44,288 nt of DNA from an uncultured Candidatus Saccharibacteria bacterium (GTDB lineage Bacteria; Patescibacteriota; Saccharimonadia; Saccharimonadales; Saccharimonadaceae), in the NCBI GenBank assembly GCA_946548715.1, contig CAMNPZ010000007.1, forward strand, positions 1 to 44,288. The letters run 5' to 3'. Position 1 is the stretch's first letter. The number at the start of each line of letters is the position of its first letter. The translations under genes and the position numbers were made by a program. The notes under the pieces are model-generated. The model searched no databases and was not told the DNA's origin. It saw only the letters and a list, made by a program, of their open reading frames with translations. Of the stretch, positions 8,374-16,200 are shown piece after piece.

Positions 8374-9474
8374 TTAGTCGATAACGGTGTCGAGAGCCTT
8401 TTTGATGACATCGTCCATGTCGTAGTATTTATATTCGGCTAGCCTTCCACCGAAAATAACGTTAGATTCTTGACGTGCAAGTTTGCGGTAAGAATCGGCT
8501 AACTGGTTGTTTTTGTCGTCGTTGATGGTGTAGTACTTTTCGGCACCTTTTTGGTAGGCGGCGGGGTATTCATAAGTTATGATTGTATTCGGTTGTGTGC
8601 TGTATTCAAAATGCTTGTGTTCGATTACGCGTGTGTAGTTTGTGGTGTGATCGGTATAGTTGACAACTGCGCAGCCTTGGTGATTAGACTCTTCTAAGGT
8701 TTCGGTCTCAAATCTAAGTGAACGCCATTCAAGTTCGCCAAGTTGGTAGTTGAAGTATTCGTCGAGAGGACCAGTATAAACAAGGTGTTTGGCTAGAGAT
8801 TGGTATTTGACTTTGTCGTGGAAGAAATCGGTGTTGAGTTGAACTTCAATATTGGAAAGCATTTTTTCGACCATTTTGGTGTAACCGCCTATGGGGATGC
8901 CTTGGTATTTGTCGTTGAAATAATTATTGTCGTAAGTGAGGCGAACTGGTAAGCGATTAATGATAGAAGCGGGGAGTTCTGCGCAGGGACGACCCCATTG
9001 TTTTTCGGTGTAGTCTTTGATGAGAATTTCATAGATGGTTCGGCCAACGAGGCTAATGGCTTGCTCTTCTAGATTGCGGGGAGTGTGGGTGATTGCTTGA
9101 CGTTCGGCTTCGATGTGTCGCATGGCGTCGGCTGGAGTGATAACGTCGTGCCAGATTTTAGAAAAAGTATTCATGTTGAACGGCATGTTATATACTACGC
9201 CGTCATGTATGGCGATTGGAGAATTGATGTAATGGTTGAAAGTGGCGAATTGATTAACGTATTGCCAGACGTCTTCATAGTCGGTATGAAAAATATGGGC
9301 ACCATATTTATGAACGTTGATGCCGTGTTGGTTTTCGGTATAAACATTGCCGGCAATATGGTTGCGTTTGTCGATGACGAGGACGGACTTACCTGCTCGG
9401 TGGGCACGTTCAGCAATTGTGGCGCCGAATAGGCCGGCTCCGATGATTAGGTAATCGTAGGTTTTGGCTACCAT
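8374..9474 (-). CDS. glf: UDP-galactopyranose mutase
   Basis: This flavoenzyme interconverts UDP-galactopyranose and UDP-galactofuranose, giving the precursor of galactofuranose residues. The 366-residue length is typical. The N-terminal FAD motif is L-I-I-G-A-G-L-F-G-A-T-I-A-E (residues ~6-19), followed by D-K-R-N-H-I-A-G-N and K-Y-G-A-H-I-F-H-T near residue 56, all highly characteristic. Arginine-rich motifs near the C terminus (F-G-G-R-L-A-E-Y-K-Y-Y-D-M) complete it. It overlaps the upstream GT2 gene by 7 bases, so the pair is co-translated and that transferase could use UDP-Galf. galE in the same locus supplies UDP-galactose. Confidence 0.95.
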   Translation of the reverse strand: MVAKTYDYLIIGAGLFGATIAERAHRAGKSVLVIDKRNHIAGNVYTENQHGINVHKYGAHIFHTDYEDVWQYVNQFATFNHYINSPIAIHDGVVYNMPFNMNTFSKIWHDVITPADAMRHIEAERQAITHTPRNLEEQAISLVGRTIYEILIKDYTEKQWGRPCAELPASIINRLPVRLTYDNNYFNDKYQGIPIGGYTKMVEKMLSNIEVQLNTDFFHDKVKYQSLAKHLVYTGPLDEYFNYQLGELEWRSLRFETETLEESNHQGCAVVNYTDHTTNYTRVIEHKHFEYSTQPNTIITYEYPAAYQKGAEKYYTINDDKNNQLADSYRKLARQESNVIFGGRLAEYKYYDMDDVIKKALDTVID

Positions 9475-10517
9475 TTGATATCTACTCCGAATGTATTGAT
9501 CATTGCTTTATAGGTGGCTAGGAATGGTCTGAATAGATGTAAATCGTATATTTTTTTAACGAGGTAGAGTTTGGTGTTGGAACCGTTGTTTTGTTTGATG
9601 TACTTTAGTGTAATGTATTGATTATGACGCCAGCGAGGAAAGTTTTGATCGAGGAAAGCAGTATTGTCCTTGAGAAGCTTTTTGAAGTTGGCTTTTTTGT
9701 TGGTGGATAGTCTATACATAAGGGAAATACCTAGATGCAAGAAGGCATTTGCGTCAATGTAATCGAGATAGTTTTGATTTTTAGATTTTGCGTAGAGATC
9801 GCGGATTTCTTTCATGGCGGCATATGTGTCTGGGATGACTTTGGGCTCGACGGTGTTGATGATGGAATCTTTGCGGACCATGTAGCGGTTGAGGCTGTCA
9901 GGAATGAAGGTGATTTTGTTAGCGTTAATATAGATGAGTTGAAGGAACATCATATCATCGAGAACTGGTGGGATATGTTGAAGTTCGGCCATGTTTTTTA
10001 GGAGTTCTGCTTTGTAGATTTTGTTCCATGGTGCACCGTTAAGCTCTAATAATAGGCCAGGGTTGTTTTTGATGATGATGTTCTTGTGTTTAGGTTTGCA
10101 CATTTCACGCGAGTAGAGTTTGCCGGTGTCGAGGTCAATGCGGTCGAAGCCACAGACTGCAATGTCGGCGTGGTTTTTGATGGCGGCATTGTAGAGTTTT
10201 GCAGCGAAATCGGGAGTAACATAATCATCGCTATCGACAAAGCCGATGAATTCGCCTTTGGCTTTTTTGATGCCGTCTTTGCGACCGCGCCAGACGCCTT
10301 CGTTCTTCTTGTCGATGATGACGATTTTGTCGCCGTATTTTTTGCGATAATCCTTGAGGATTTTGAGACAATTATCGGGAGAGCCGTCGTTGATAAAGAT
10401 AGCTTCGATGTCGGGTAAGGTTTGATTCATAAGACTGTCGATACACTTGGGGAGATATTTTTCGACGTTATAACAGGGGATGATGAAGCTGATTTTGATG
10501 GGTTTCGAAGTATTCAT
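9468..10517 (-). CDS. Family 2 glycosyltransferase
   Basis: The 349-residue protein starts with I-S-F-I-I-P-C-Y-N-V-E-K-Y-L-P-K-C-I-D-S, followed by I-N-D-G-S-P-D-N (residues ~41-48), K-N-E-G-V-W and D-S-D-D-Y-V near 97, the standard GT2 nucleotide and DXD motifs. The C-terminal ~120 residues are helical and of unknown role, as in many capsule or teichoic-acid-type GT2 enzymes. Translational coupling to glf suggests galactofuranose transfer, but this is an inference from position only. Confidence 0.85.
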   Translation of the reverse strand: MNTSKPIKISFIIPCYNVEKYLPKCIDSLMNQTLPDIEAIFINDGSPDNCLKILKDYRKKYGDKIVIIDKKNEGVWRGRKDGIKKAKGEFIGFVDSDDYVTPDFAAKLYNAAIKNHADIAVCGFDRIDLDTGKLYSREMCKPKHKNIIIKNNPGLLLELNGAPWNKIYKAELLKNMAELQHIPPVLDDMMFLQLIYINANKITFIPDSLNRYMVRKDSIINTVEPKVIPDTYAAMKEIRDLYAKSKNQNYLDYIDANAFLHLGISLMYRLSTNKKANFKKLLKDNTAFLDQNFPRWRHNQYITLKYIKQNNGSNTKLYLVKKIYDLHLFRPFLATYKAMINTFGVDIKW

Positions 10518-10525
10518 TATGTATA

Positions 10526-10534
10526 ATTATATCA
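10526..10534 (-). promoter_or_regulatory. Extended -10 promoter for GT2-glf
   Basis: Reverse-strand TGATATAAT ends 8 bases before the ATG at 10517, with no Shine-Dalgarno sequence. It lies in the 56-base gap after the DUF2142-like gene and predicts a separate leaderless transcript. Confidence 0.6.
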
Positions 10535-10573
10535 TATTGTAGCGACTATATTGTACTGTCGGGTGTCTAATTA

Positions 10574-12433
10574 TTAATAAGCATAAATGGACAAAACTGA
10601 TGTTATTATCATAATTAGATTAATGATGGCTGGTATGGTGATAATGATGGCATTGTAGTATTTGGGTTTGATTGCGTTATGTATGCTCTTTGGTTGGAGG
10701 CATAGCAGAAGGGGGAAGAATAGTGGTAAGAAATACCTACTTTGAACGCCGTTAATAGTATTATTTCCTACTGGTGTAAAGGTGAGATACAATGCCGTCC
10801 AAATAAAAATGATTGTGGCGAGATTGGCTATAAGAATGGAGAGCCGTTGTTTTTTTGTGAGTGTATTGTTATTGTTGTCTGTTAAGAAGCTAAATAACAG
10901 TAGAATAGGTAGTATGTACAAAAGATTAGAACTGCTCATGGTGGCCTGATTAGTAATGTAAGCATAATTATTGAAATTTTCTAAGGTCTTGCTGCTTAAC
11001 TGTGCTATGGCTGTATTCCCTAGGAGTGTGGCGTAATCTAGCGGATTAGATAATACCGTGGATAATTGTCCACTAACTGACGTATTGCCACCGCGAGTGT
11101 CGCTCTCCATGGTGCCGCTGATGGTGGGAAGGATGAATGTTGCAGAAAGGAGAAAGGAAATTCCGATGATGCCACATTTGACAAGACGGGATTGCTTTTG
11201 ACTGGTAAACCTTTTTGGGGATACAAGCAATGCGAGTAATAGGAATGGGACGTAGATTGCCTTAACCAAACAAGCATATGAAATAGCTGCGAGCATAATG
11301 ATGGCAGTTTTAAAATCGAATCTGCTATTCTTGTCTAAATATAGATTAACGAGATGAGAAATGAAAACAGATATTCCTATGACGACGGCTGGGTCGTAAG
11401 AATATTGGCTAGCCAAGAAGATGTTGGTAGGTATGAGTGCTATGACGGAAAGGAGTCGTTTACCGATTTTGATGGTCTTAATTGCGTAGGCCATCATAAT
11501 AGCGTAGAATAGGAGATTAAAGATTTTTCCTATTTTGAAGCATATGGAGAATGGAAGGTGTAAAAGTTTTGCTAAGTTATAACCTATAGACATAGGGAGA
11601 TACCCAATTTTATTGTAGGTCGGAGCAAATCTAACATCTCTGGAGTAACTGCTTTCACCAGAATTAAAGAGTTCGTTTTGAGCTTGTTGCTCTTCGATTG
11701 AATTGATGGAGTTATGTCCGGCGCTATTAGGGACATTTGAGTCCATAGTGTGGTATTCGCCTACTGAGTAGTTAGTATGGCCTAGGTTGAACAGGTTTAC
11801 AGTGTCTTGGAAATGGATTTGGTCGTCAAAAGAATAAAAAGTAGCGGAAGGTTGTGAAACGATGATTATCGTGCCGAGTAGAGAGCAAATAATTGCGAAG
11901 TAAATGTGAATCTTGGAAGTTTTGAATCCATCACGGTAAAAACAAATAAGACTGAAGATTAGGACGAGTGAAAGAAACACAGAAATAGTGCGAACTAGAT
12001 TAAAATGAAAAGCGTTATCGAGCGTAATAGATTTAATCTCTAATTGAACCGACTTTGGTTTTTTATATGTTATGACAATATTTGATGGCTGACAATTCAG
12101 ATTTGTGACGGATTGGCTAAAAGAATCATCGAAAATATCTTTGAGCACGGTGGTTTTTTCGCCATTAAAAAGGTCGGAACTGGAGTATTCGAGGGAATAA
12201 TTAATATCTTTAGATGCTCTGTATTCAATGATTAATTTGTTTATGTATTGATTATCGATGTTTAGTTTTAGGCTAGTTTCGTCGTCGTCTTGTGATTCTG
12301 AAAATGTAATTTGTTGAACGGGCTCATTTTTATTGACAATTGCTTTAAAGTTAAATAATAGTGCTTCTGCTACAGTGCTTAGCAGTAAGCAGACAACGAT
12401 TCCTATTAAGTATTTATAGATTTTTTTAGACAT
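10574..12433 (-). CDS. DUF2142-like multi-pass membrane protein
   Basis: The 619-residue protein has a first membrane helix (~7-27), an extracytoplasmic beta-rich domain (~30-140), then about ten or more membrane helices. The first large outer loop (from ~195) carries F-Y-S-F-D-D-Q-I-H-F, and after it comes R-F-A-P-T-Y-N-K-I-G-Y-L-P, matching the D-E-x-x-H and Y-P-P-x-x-Y-L-P type motifs of DUF2142 and GT-C-like proteins. Such proteins are thought to be polyprenyl-sugar-dependent glycosyltransferases of surface polymers, though this is not proven here. It overlaps the upstream small membrane gene by 8 bases and ends the six-gene galE unit. Confidence 0.65.
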   Translation of the reverse strand: MSKKIYKYLIGIVVCLLLSTVAEALLFNFKAIVNKNEPVQQITFSESQDDDETSLKLNIDNQYINKLIIEYRASKDINYSLEYSSSDLFNGEKTTVLKDIFDDSFSQSVTNLNCQPSNIVITYKKPKSVQLEIKSITLDNAFHFNLVRTISVFLSLVLIFSLICFYRDGFKTSKIHIYFAIICSLLGTIIIVSQPSATFYSFDDQIHFQDTVNLFNLGHTNYSVGEYHTMDSNVPNSAGHNSINSIEEQQAQNELFNSGESSYSRDVRFAPTYNKIGYLPMSIGYNLAKLLHLPFSICFKIGKIFNLLFYAIMMAYAIKTIKIGKRLLSVIALIPTNIFLASQYSYDPAVVIGISVFISHLVNLYLDKNSRFDFKTAIIMLAAISYACLVKAIYVPFLLLALLVSPKRFTSQKQSRLVKCGIIGISFLLSATFILPTISGTMESDTRGGNTSVSGQLSTVLSNPLDYATLLGNTAIAQLSSKTLENFNNYAYITNQATMSSSNLLYILPILLLFSFLTDNNNNTLTKKQRLSILIANLATIIFIWTALYLTFTPVGNNTINGVQSRYFLPLFFPLLLCLQPKSIHNAIKPKYYNAIIITIPAIINLIMIITSVLSIYAY

Positions 12434-12995
12434 GTTTACTATTCCTTTTGGCTAGTGGTAACAGTGTGAACCCGATTGCGATTGGAAAAAGACCATACCA
12501 TAATAATCCATAATCTACTTTTCTAAGGCCAAATAGTGTTTTAATTGTCTGTGTGTTCTCTATATTATAGAACTCCATGTGCGCATCATTGCAGGTATTA
12601 TCGCAGTCGATACGGATTGTAATCGTACCATCTTGGGTCGGTGTGATAATAGAGGGATCCATTGGTATTCTAACAATATTTGAGATTTCATCATTGTAGG
12701 TATGATTAAAAAATGGTGTCGACTCATAGGAGGCCGTAATAGTGTATTGGTATTGATTGATTGAGTCGTCGCCGAATCGTAACTCTATGAACGAAAGATT
12801 ATCGTCTGGGCTTTTAACTGTTTGAGAAAAGGGAAATTCTATGTTTTTAAGTTTCGGCTGTTGATTGTACGTATGTGCTTCTTCTAAGACCATCCTTGAT
12901 GGTTTAATGATGAGAATGGCAGAAAACACAATGATTCCAAAAAGGATTATTCCGTATGAGATGATTAATTGGTAGTGTTTCTTAATTAATTCCAT
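12426..12995 (-). CDS. Two-helix membrane protein with outer beta domain
   Basis: I do not recognise a named family. The 189-residue protein has a membrane helix at ~12-32, a ~120-residue polar, beta-rich region predicted to lie outside the membrane, and a second helix near 162-180. The same helix, beta-domain, helix arrangement forms the N terminus of the DUF2142-like protein encoded next, so the two may be related or pair with each other. It overlaps the ABC ATPase gene upstream by 10 bases and the DUF2142-like gene downstream by 8, so it is clearly part of the export unit. Confidence 0.6.
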   Translation of the reverse strand: MELIKKHYQLIISYGIILFGIIVFSAILIIKPSRMVLEEAHTYNQQPKLKNIEFPFSQTVKSPDDNLSFIELRFGDDSINQYQYTITASYESTPFFNHTYNDEISNIVRIPMDPSIITPTQDGTITIRIDCDNTCNDAHMEFYNIENTQTIKTLFGLRKVDYGLLWYGLFPIAIGFTLLPLAKRNSKHV

Positions 12996-13771
12996 AGGTT
13001 ATTGTAAGCTTTGGCGATAGTTGATGGTTCGCCATCAAGTTCAACCTTTCCTTTCTCAATTAAGATTGCTCTGGTGCAATATTTACAGATATTGTTCATG
13101 TTATGCGTGACGAGAATGACGGTTTGTTTGCCTTTGATGGAGGCGAAATAGTCGGCGCATTTTTGCTGGAAGGCAGCATCGCCGACGGCGAGAACTTCGT
13201 CTAGCAATAGGATATCGCCTTTGGCGCGGATAGCGATGGAGAAGGCGAGGCGGACTTGCATGCCAGAAGAGTAATTCTTGAGTTTCTGATCCATGAAGTC
13301 ACGGAGTTCGGCGAAGTCGACAATCTCGTCGTACATGGCATCCATTTCTTTGTTGCTGAAGCCGAGGAGAGCGCCGTTTAGGTAGATATTTTCGCGACCG
13401 GAGAGCTCTGGATTGAAGCCGACGCCGAGTTCGATGAAGGGAACGAGAGTGCCGTTGATTTCGACGGAACCTTTCTCGGGGAAGTAGATTTTGGCGAGAG
13501 TCTTGAGCAGGGTAGATTTGCCGGAGCCGTTGCGGCCGACGATGCCGACGAATTCGTTCTGGTGAATGTCAAAACTAATGTCGTTTAAGACTTTGAGCTC
13601 TTTGTAGCCTTTGATGCCTTTGAGGCGATTGAAGATAGCTTGTTTTAGACCCCATGCGCGTTCGGTGGGAAGTTTGAAGCTTTTGTGAAGATGTTTGACG
13701 GAAATAACGACGGGGTTGTGACTGTAGTCTAGTGTGGGCTCGGATGTATTATTGGATTTTTGTTGCGTCAT
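12986..13771 (-). CDS. Polysaccharide ABC exporter, ATPase subunit
   Basis: The 261-residue protein is the ATP-binding subunit of a Wzt/TagH-type polysaccharide or teichoic-acid exporter. It has Walker A G-R-N-G-S-G-K-S-T (~79-87), the family-typical F-I-E-L-G-V-G-F-N-P-E-L-S-G-R-E-N segment, signature Y-S-S-G-M-Q-V-R-L-A, and Walker B L-L-L-D-E-V-L-A-V-G-D. The N-terminal V-K-H-L-H-K-S-F-K-L-P is also typical of the group. It lacks the long C-terminal carbohydrate-binding domain of substrate-specific Wzt proteins, so recognition may depend on the permease. Its start overlaps the permease stop by one base. Confidence 0.9.
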   Translation of the reverse strand: MTQQKSNNTSEPTLDYSHNPVVISVKHLHKSFKLPTERAWGLKQAIFNRLKGIKGYKELKVLNDISFDIHQNEFVGIVGRNGSGKSTLLKTLAKIYFPEKGSVEINGTLVPFIELGVGFNPELSGRENIYLNGALLGFSNKEMDAMYDEIVDFAELRDFMDQKLKNYSSGMQVRLAFSIAIRAKGDILLLDEVLAVGDAAFQQKCADYFASIKGKQTVILVTHNMNNICKYCTRAILIEKGKVELDGEPSTIAKAYNNLWN

Positions 13772-14589
13772 TAGATTTCCTCCGCGAAGCGTTTAGATTT
13801 TTTACGGAAGTACCAGGAGCCCCAAACAAGCATGATAAGGACAAGAACGAGGGGAATGAGTTTCCAGAAGAAATGTTCTTCGCCGACAGATGACCAAGTG
13901 GTGACAGCTTCCTTAGTGACAATGCAATAACGCAGATCTTGAATAACTTGAGCGATGGGGTTTAGGAGGATGATTTTGGCGGCGGTGACGGAACTTGCGG
14001 CGACCATGGTGATGGGATAAATGATGGGTACTGCATAGAAGAGGGCCTGAACACAAACATCCCAGATTGAAGTGATGTCGCGGTATTTGACATTGATGGC
14101 GCCAAGAAGAAATGAAATGCCTAGGGAGAAACAGTATAATTCGAGAAGTAGAATTGGAACAAGTAGCCAAGTCCAGGATGGGGTAACACCATCGATGAGG
14201 GCGAAAATAAAAATAACAACGAGGTTGATGAGGACGTTGATAACGGCGGTGAGGGTGGCGGAAACGACGACGATATATTTAGGGAAACAGACTTTACGGA
14301 TGAGGTCGCCACGATTGACGATGGCTTGGATGCCCTGATTGGTGCATTCGGTGAAGAAACTCCAGAAAGTGGTACCAACGAGGAGATAGACAGGGTAATG
14401 TGGGATGTCGCTGCCGAATTTAAGGAGTTTTGCAAAAACGATGTAAAGAATGGCAAACATCATGAGAGGACGTAGAAGGGCCCAGAGGTAACCGAGTGCT
14501 GACCCTTGATAGCGGAGTTTGAAATCCGTTTTGGTGAGCTCTTTTAAGAGGACACGATTGCCTTTATAGAGAAAATTCGGAATAGCCAT
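13771..14589 (-). CDS. Polysaccharide ABC exporter, permease subunit
   Basis: This 272-residue ABC-2 type permease corresponds to Wzm/TagG. It has about six membrane helices, with the conserved early region L-K-E-L-T-K-T-D-F-K-L-R-Y-Q-G-S-A-L-G-Y and L-W-A-L-L-R-P preceding the first helix. R-G-D-L-I-R-K-V-C-F-P-K (~95-106) is the family's cytoplasmic coupling helix. Paired with the following ATPase it would flip a completed lipid-linked glycan across the membrane. No Wzx flippase or Wzy polymerase is seen in the window, favouring an ABC-dependent pathway. Confidence 0.9.
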   Translation of the reverse strand: MAIPNFLYKGNRVLLKELTKTDFKLRYQGSALGYLWALLRPLMMFAILYIVFAKLLKFGSDIPHYPVYLLVGTTFWSFFTECTNQGIQAIVNRGDLIRKVCFPKYIVVVSATLTAVINVLINLVVIFIFALIDGVTPSWTWLLVPILLLELYCFSLGISFLLGAINVKYRDITSIWDVCVQALFYAVPIIYPITMVAASSVTAAKIILLNPIAQVIQDLRYCIVTKEAVTTWSSVGEEHFFWKLIPLVLVLIMLVWGSWYFRKKSKRFAEEI

Positions 14590-14595
14590 ATGTAT

Positions 14596-15132
14596 CTATT
14601 GTACCATAGTTTTGGGTTTTCCAAACACGAAACGATCGTAGAAGAGGAAGTTGAGAACTAAGACGACGGCGGAGGTGAGGACGAAGGCGCCGGTTGATAG
14701 GACGAAGTCGTAGGAGAAGGGTAGGTGAATGGCGCTAGTGATGTTGTAGGCAAATTTGTAAAGTGGAGTTAAGAGGCTGAATAATTGAGTGAGCCAGGGG
14801 CCGATGGCGACGGCGAGAAGAGCGTTCCAGATGAAAAAGCGGATAATGGAGTGTTTGGTGATATGGCGTTCCTTCCAGGTGATTTTGGAATGGGCGAGAT
14901 AGGCGACTATGGTGGTGGCAACGGTAGAAATGAAAGTGGAGAGCCAGAGGAGGTCGTTGTTTCTGATGATGAGGTTGGCGAGGATTGAATAGAAGGCGAA
15001 GTTGAAGACGCTGATGCCGATGCCGACAAAAAGATAGCGGGTGGCGTGTTTGCTGGTCTTGACGTCTTTAGCGGGTGAGGGATTAGCATCCTTTGGTTTG
15101 GTGGTTTCTTGGGGTTTGTTGTCGATGGTCAT
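14596..15132 (-). CDS. GtrA-like membrane protein
   Basis: The 178-residue protein has a polar, lysine-rich N-terminal ~30 residues and then four membrane helices in the GtrA pattern: R-Y-L-F-V-G-I-G near 32, F-N-F-A-F-Y, a Y-L-A-H-S-K-I-T-W segment near 88, and a final F-Y-D-R-F-V-F. GtrA-like proteins are proposed to move polyprenyl-linked sugars across the membrane or to assist GT2 enzymes. A single base separates it from the upstream galE stop, so they form one transcript. It fits with the DPM1-like and DUF2142-like proteins of the locus as a lipid-linked-sugar branch. Confidence 0.75.
   Translation of the reverse strand: MTIDNKPQETTKPKDANPSPAKDVKTSKHATRYLFVGIGISVFNFAFYSILANLIIRNNDLLWLSTFISTVATTIVAYLAHSKITWKERHITKHSIIRFFIWNALLAVAIGPWLTQLFSLLTPLYKFAYNITSAIHLPFSYDFVLSTGAFVLTSAVVLVLNFLFYDRFVFGKPKTMVQ
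14598..14606 (-). promoter_or_regulatory. Possible extended -10 for the ABC exporter genes
   Basis: Reverse-strand TGGTACAAT ends 8 bases before the permease ATG and lies within the end of the gtrA-like gene. It could provide extra leaderless transcription of the exporter in addition to read-through from galE. Confidence 0.4.
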
Positions 15133-15133
15133 A

Positions 15134-16144
15134 TTATTTATGGTTAATGAAAGTTAAAATATCGCGGATGGCGTCTTCGATGGTGAGTTCGGCGTGCCAG
15201 TTTAGGTCGCGTTCGGCTTTGCTGGGGTCGGCGTAGAGCTTAGGGAGGTCGCCGGGACGGCGAGGAGCGAAGGAGTGGGAAAGGGGTTGGCCGGAGACTT
15301 GTTCGAAGGCGGTGACCATTTCGAGGACAGAGGTGGGGCGACCGGTGCCGAGATTGTAGGCAGTGAAGCCGGGCTTTAGGCCGCGAATAGCGGCGAGGTG
15401 GCCGCGAGCGAGGTCGACAACGTGGATGTAGTCGCGGAGGCAGGTGCCGTCTGGTGTTTCGTAATCGTTGCCAAAAATATGAAGCTCAGGGAGTTCGCCG
15501 GCGGCGACTTTCATGATGTAGGGCATGAGGTTATTTGGGATACCATTGGGGTTCTCGCCGAGGAGACCGGAGACGTGGTTACCGACGGGATTGAAATAAC
15601 GAAGGGCGATGATATTGAACTCGGGGTCGGCTACGCAGAGGTCTTTCAAGATTTCTTCAATCATGTATTTGGTCTTGCCGTAGGGGTTGGTGAGCTTGAT
15701 GCCAGTGGGAAGGGTTTCGACGCATTGCTCGATACCCTGGTCGCCGTAAACGGTGGCGGAGGAGGAGAAAATAAGTTGCTTCACATCGTGGGACTGCATC
15801 GATTGGAGGAGGTTGAGGGCACCGGTGATGTTGTTGTCGTAGTATTTGAGCGGTTGTTCGATGGATTCGGCGACGGCTTTGAGGCCGGCGAAGTGGATGA
15901 CAAGATCAAAATGAGAATGGTCGAAAACCTGGTTGAGAGCTGAGCTGTCGAGGAGGTCGACTTCGTGGAAGACAGGTCGCTGGTTCGTGATTTGTTCGAT
16001 TTTGTCGAGAACTTCGATTTGGCTGTTGATGAGATTGTCGACGATTTCGACGGTGTGGCCTTGGTCTAAGAGTTCGACGACGACGTGGGAGCCGATGTAG
16101 CCAGTGCCGCCGGTAACGAGAATGTGTAGATTATCTTTGTTCAT
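15134..16144 (-). CDS. galE: UDP-glucose 4-epimerase
   Basis: This enzyme interconverts UDP-glucose and UDP-galactose through bound NAD. The 336-residue protein shows the dinucleotide motif T-G-G-T-G-Y-I-G-S-H (residues ~11-20), S-S-S-A-T-V-Y-G-D near 121-129, catalytic Y-G-K-T-K near 150, and R-Y-F-N-P-V-G, all as in GalE. It is first in the export unit and provides UDP-galactose for glf. The gene is divergent from uvrA across a 56-base gap that contains both promoters. Confidence 0.93.
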   Translation of the reverse strand: MNKDNLHILVTGGTGYIGSHVVVELLDQGHTVEIVDNLINSQIEVLDKIEQITNQRPVFHEVDLLDSSALNQVFDHSHFDLVIHFAGLKAVAESIEQPLKYYDNNITGALNLLQSMQSHDVKQLIFSSSATVYGDQGIEQCVETLPTGIKLTNPYGKTKYMIEEILKDLCVADPEFNIIALRYFNPVGNHVSGLLGENPNGIPNNLMPYIMKVAAGELPELHIFGNDYETPDGTCLRDYIHVVDLARGHLAAIRGLKPGFTAYNLGTGRPTSVLEMVTAFEQVSGQPLSHSFAPRRPGDLPKLYADPSKAERDLNWHAELTIEDAIRDILTFINHK

Positions 16145-16150
16145 AGGTTT

Positions 16151-16159
16151 ATTATATCA
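16151..16159 (-). promoter_or_regulatory. Extended -10 promoter of the galE unit
   Basis: Reverse-strand TGATATAAT ends 6 bases before the galE ATG at 16144, with no Shine-Dalgarno sequence. Predicted leaderless. It lies next to, and back-to-back with, the uvrA promoter. Confidence 0.6.
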
Positions 16160-16161
16160 TA

Positions 16162-16190
16162 TGGACAAAACGTGAGGTTTTTGGTATAAT
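16162..16190 (+). promoter_or_regulatory. uvrA promoter
   Basis: A -35 TGGACA at 16162-16167, a 17-base spacer and -10 TATAAT at 16185-16190 with an upstream TGG. The ATG follows 10 bases after the -10, too close for a Shine-Dalgarno sequence, so the message is probably leaderless or has a leader of only a few bases. No LexA-type box was recognised. Confidence 0.65.
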
Positions 16191-16200
16191 ATACGCGTTT

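Noticed and set aside
15398-15943. 181-codon forward frame opposite galE
   Set aside because: It is the antisense shadow of a well-supported galE. Its Gly/Val/Asp-rich composition comes from the G-biased opposite strand, and it has no motif or start signal.
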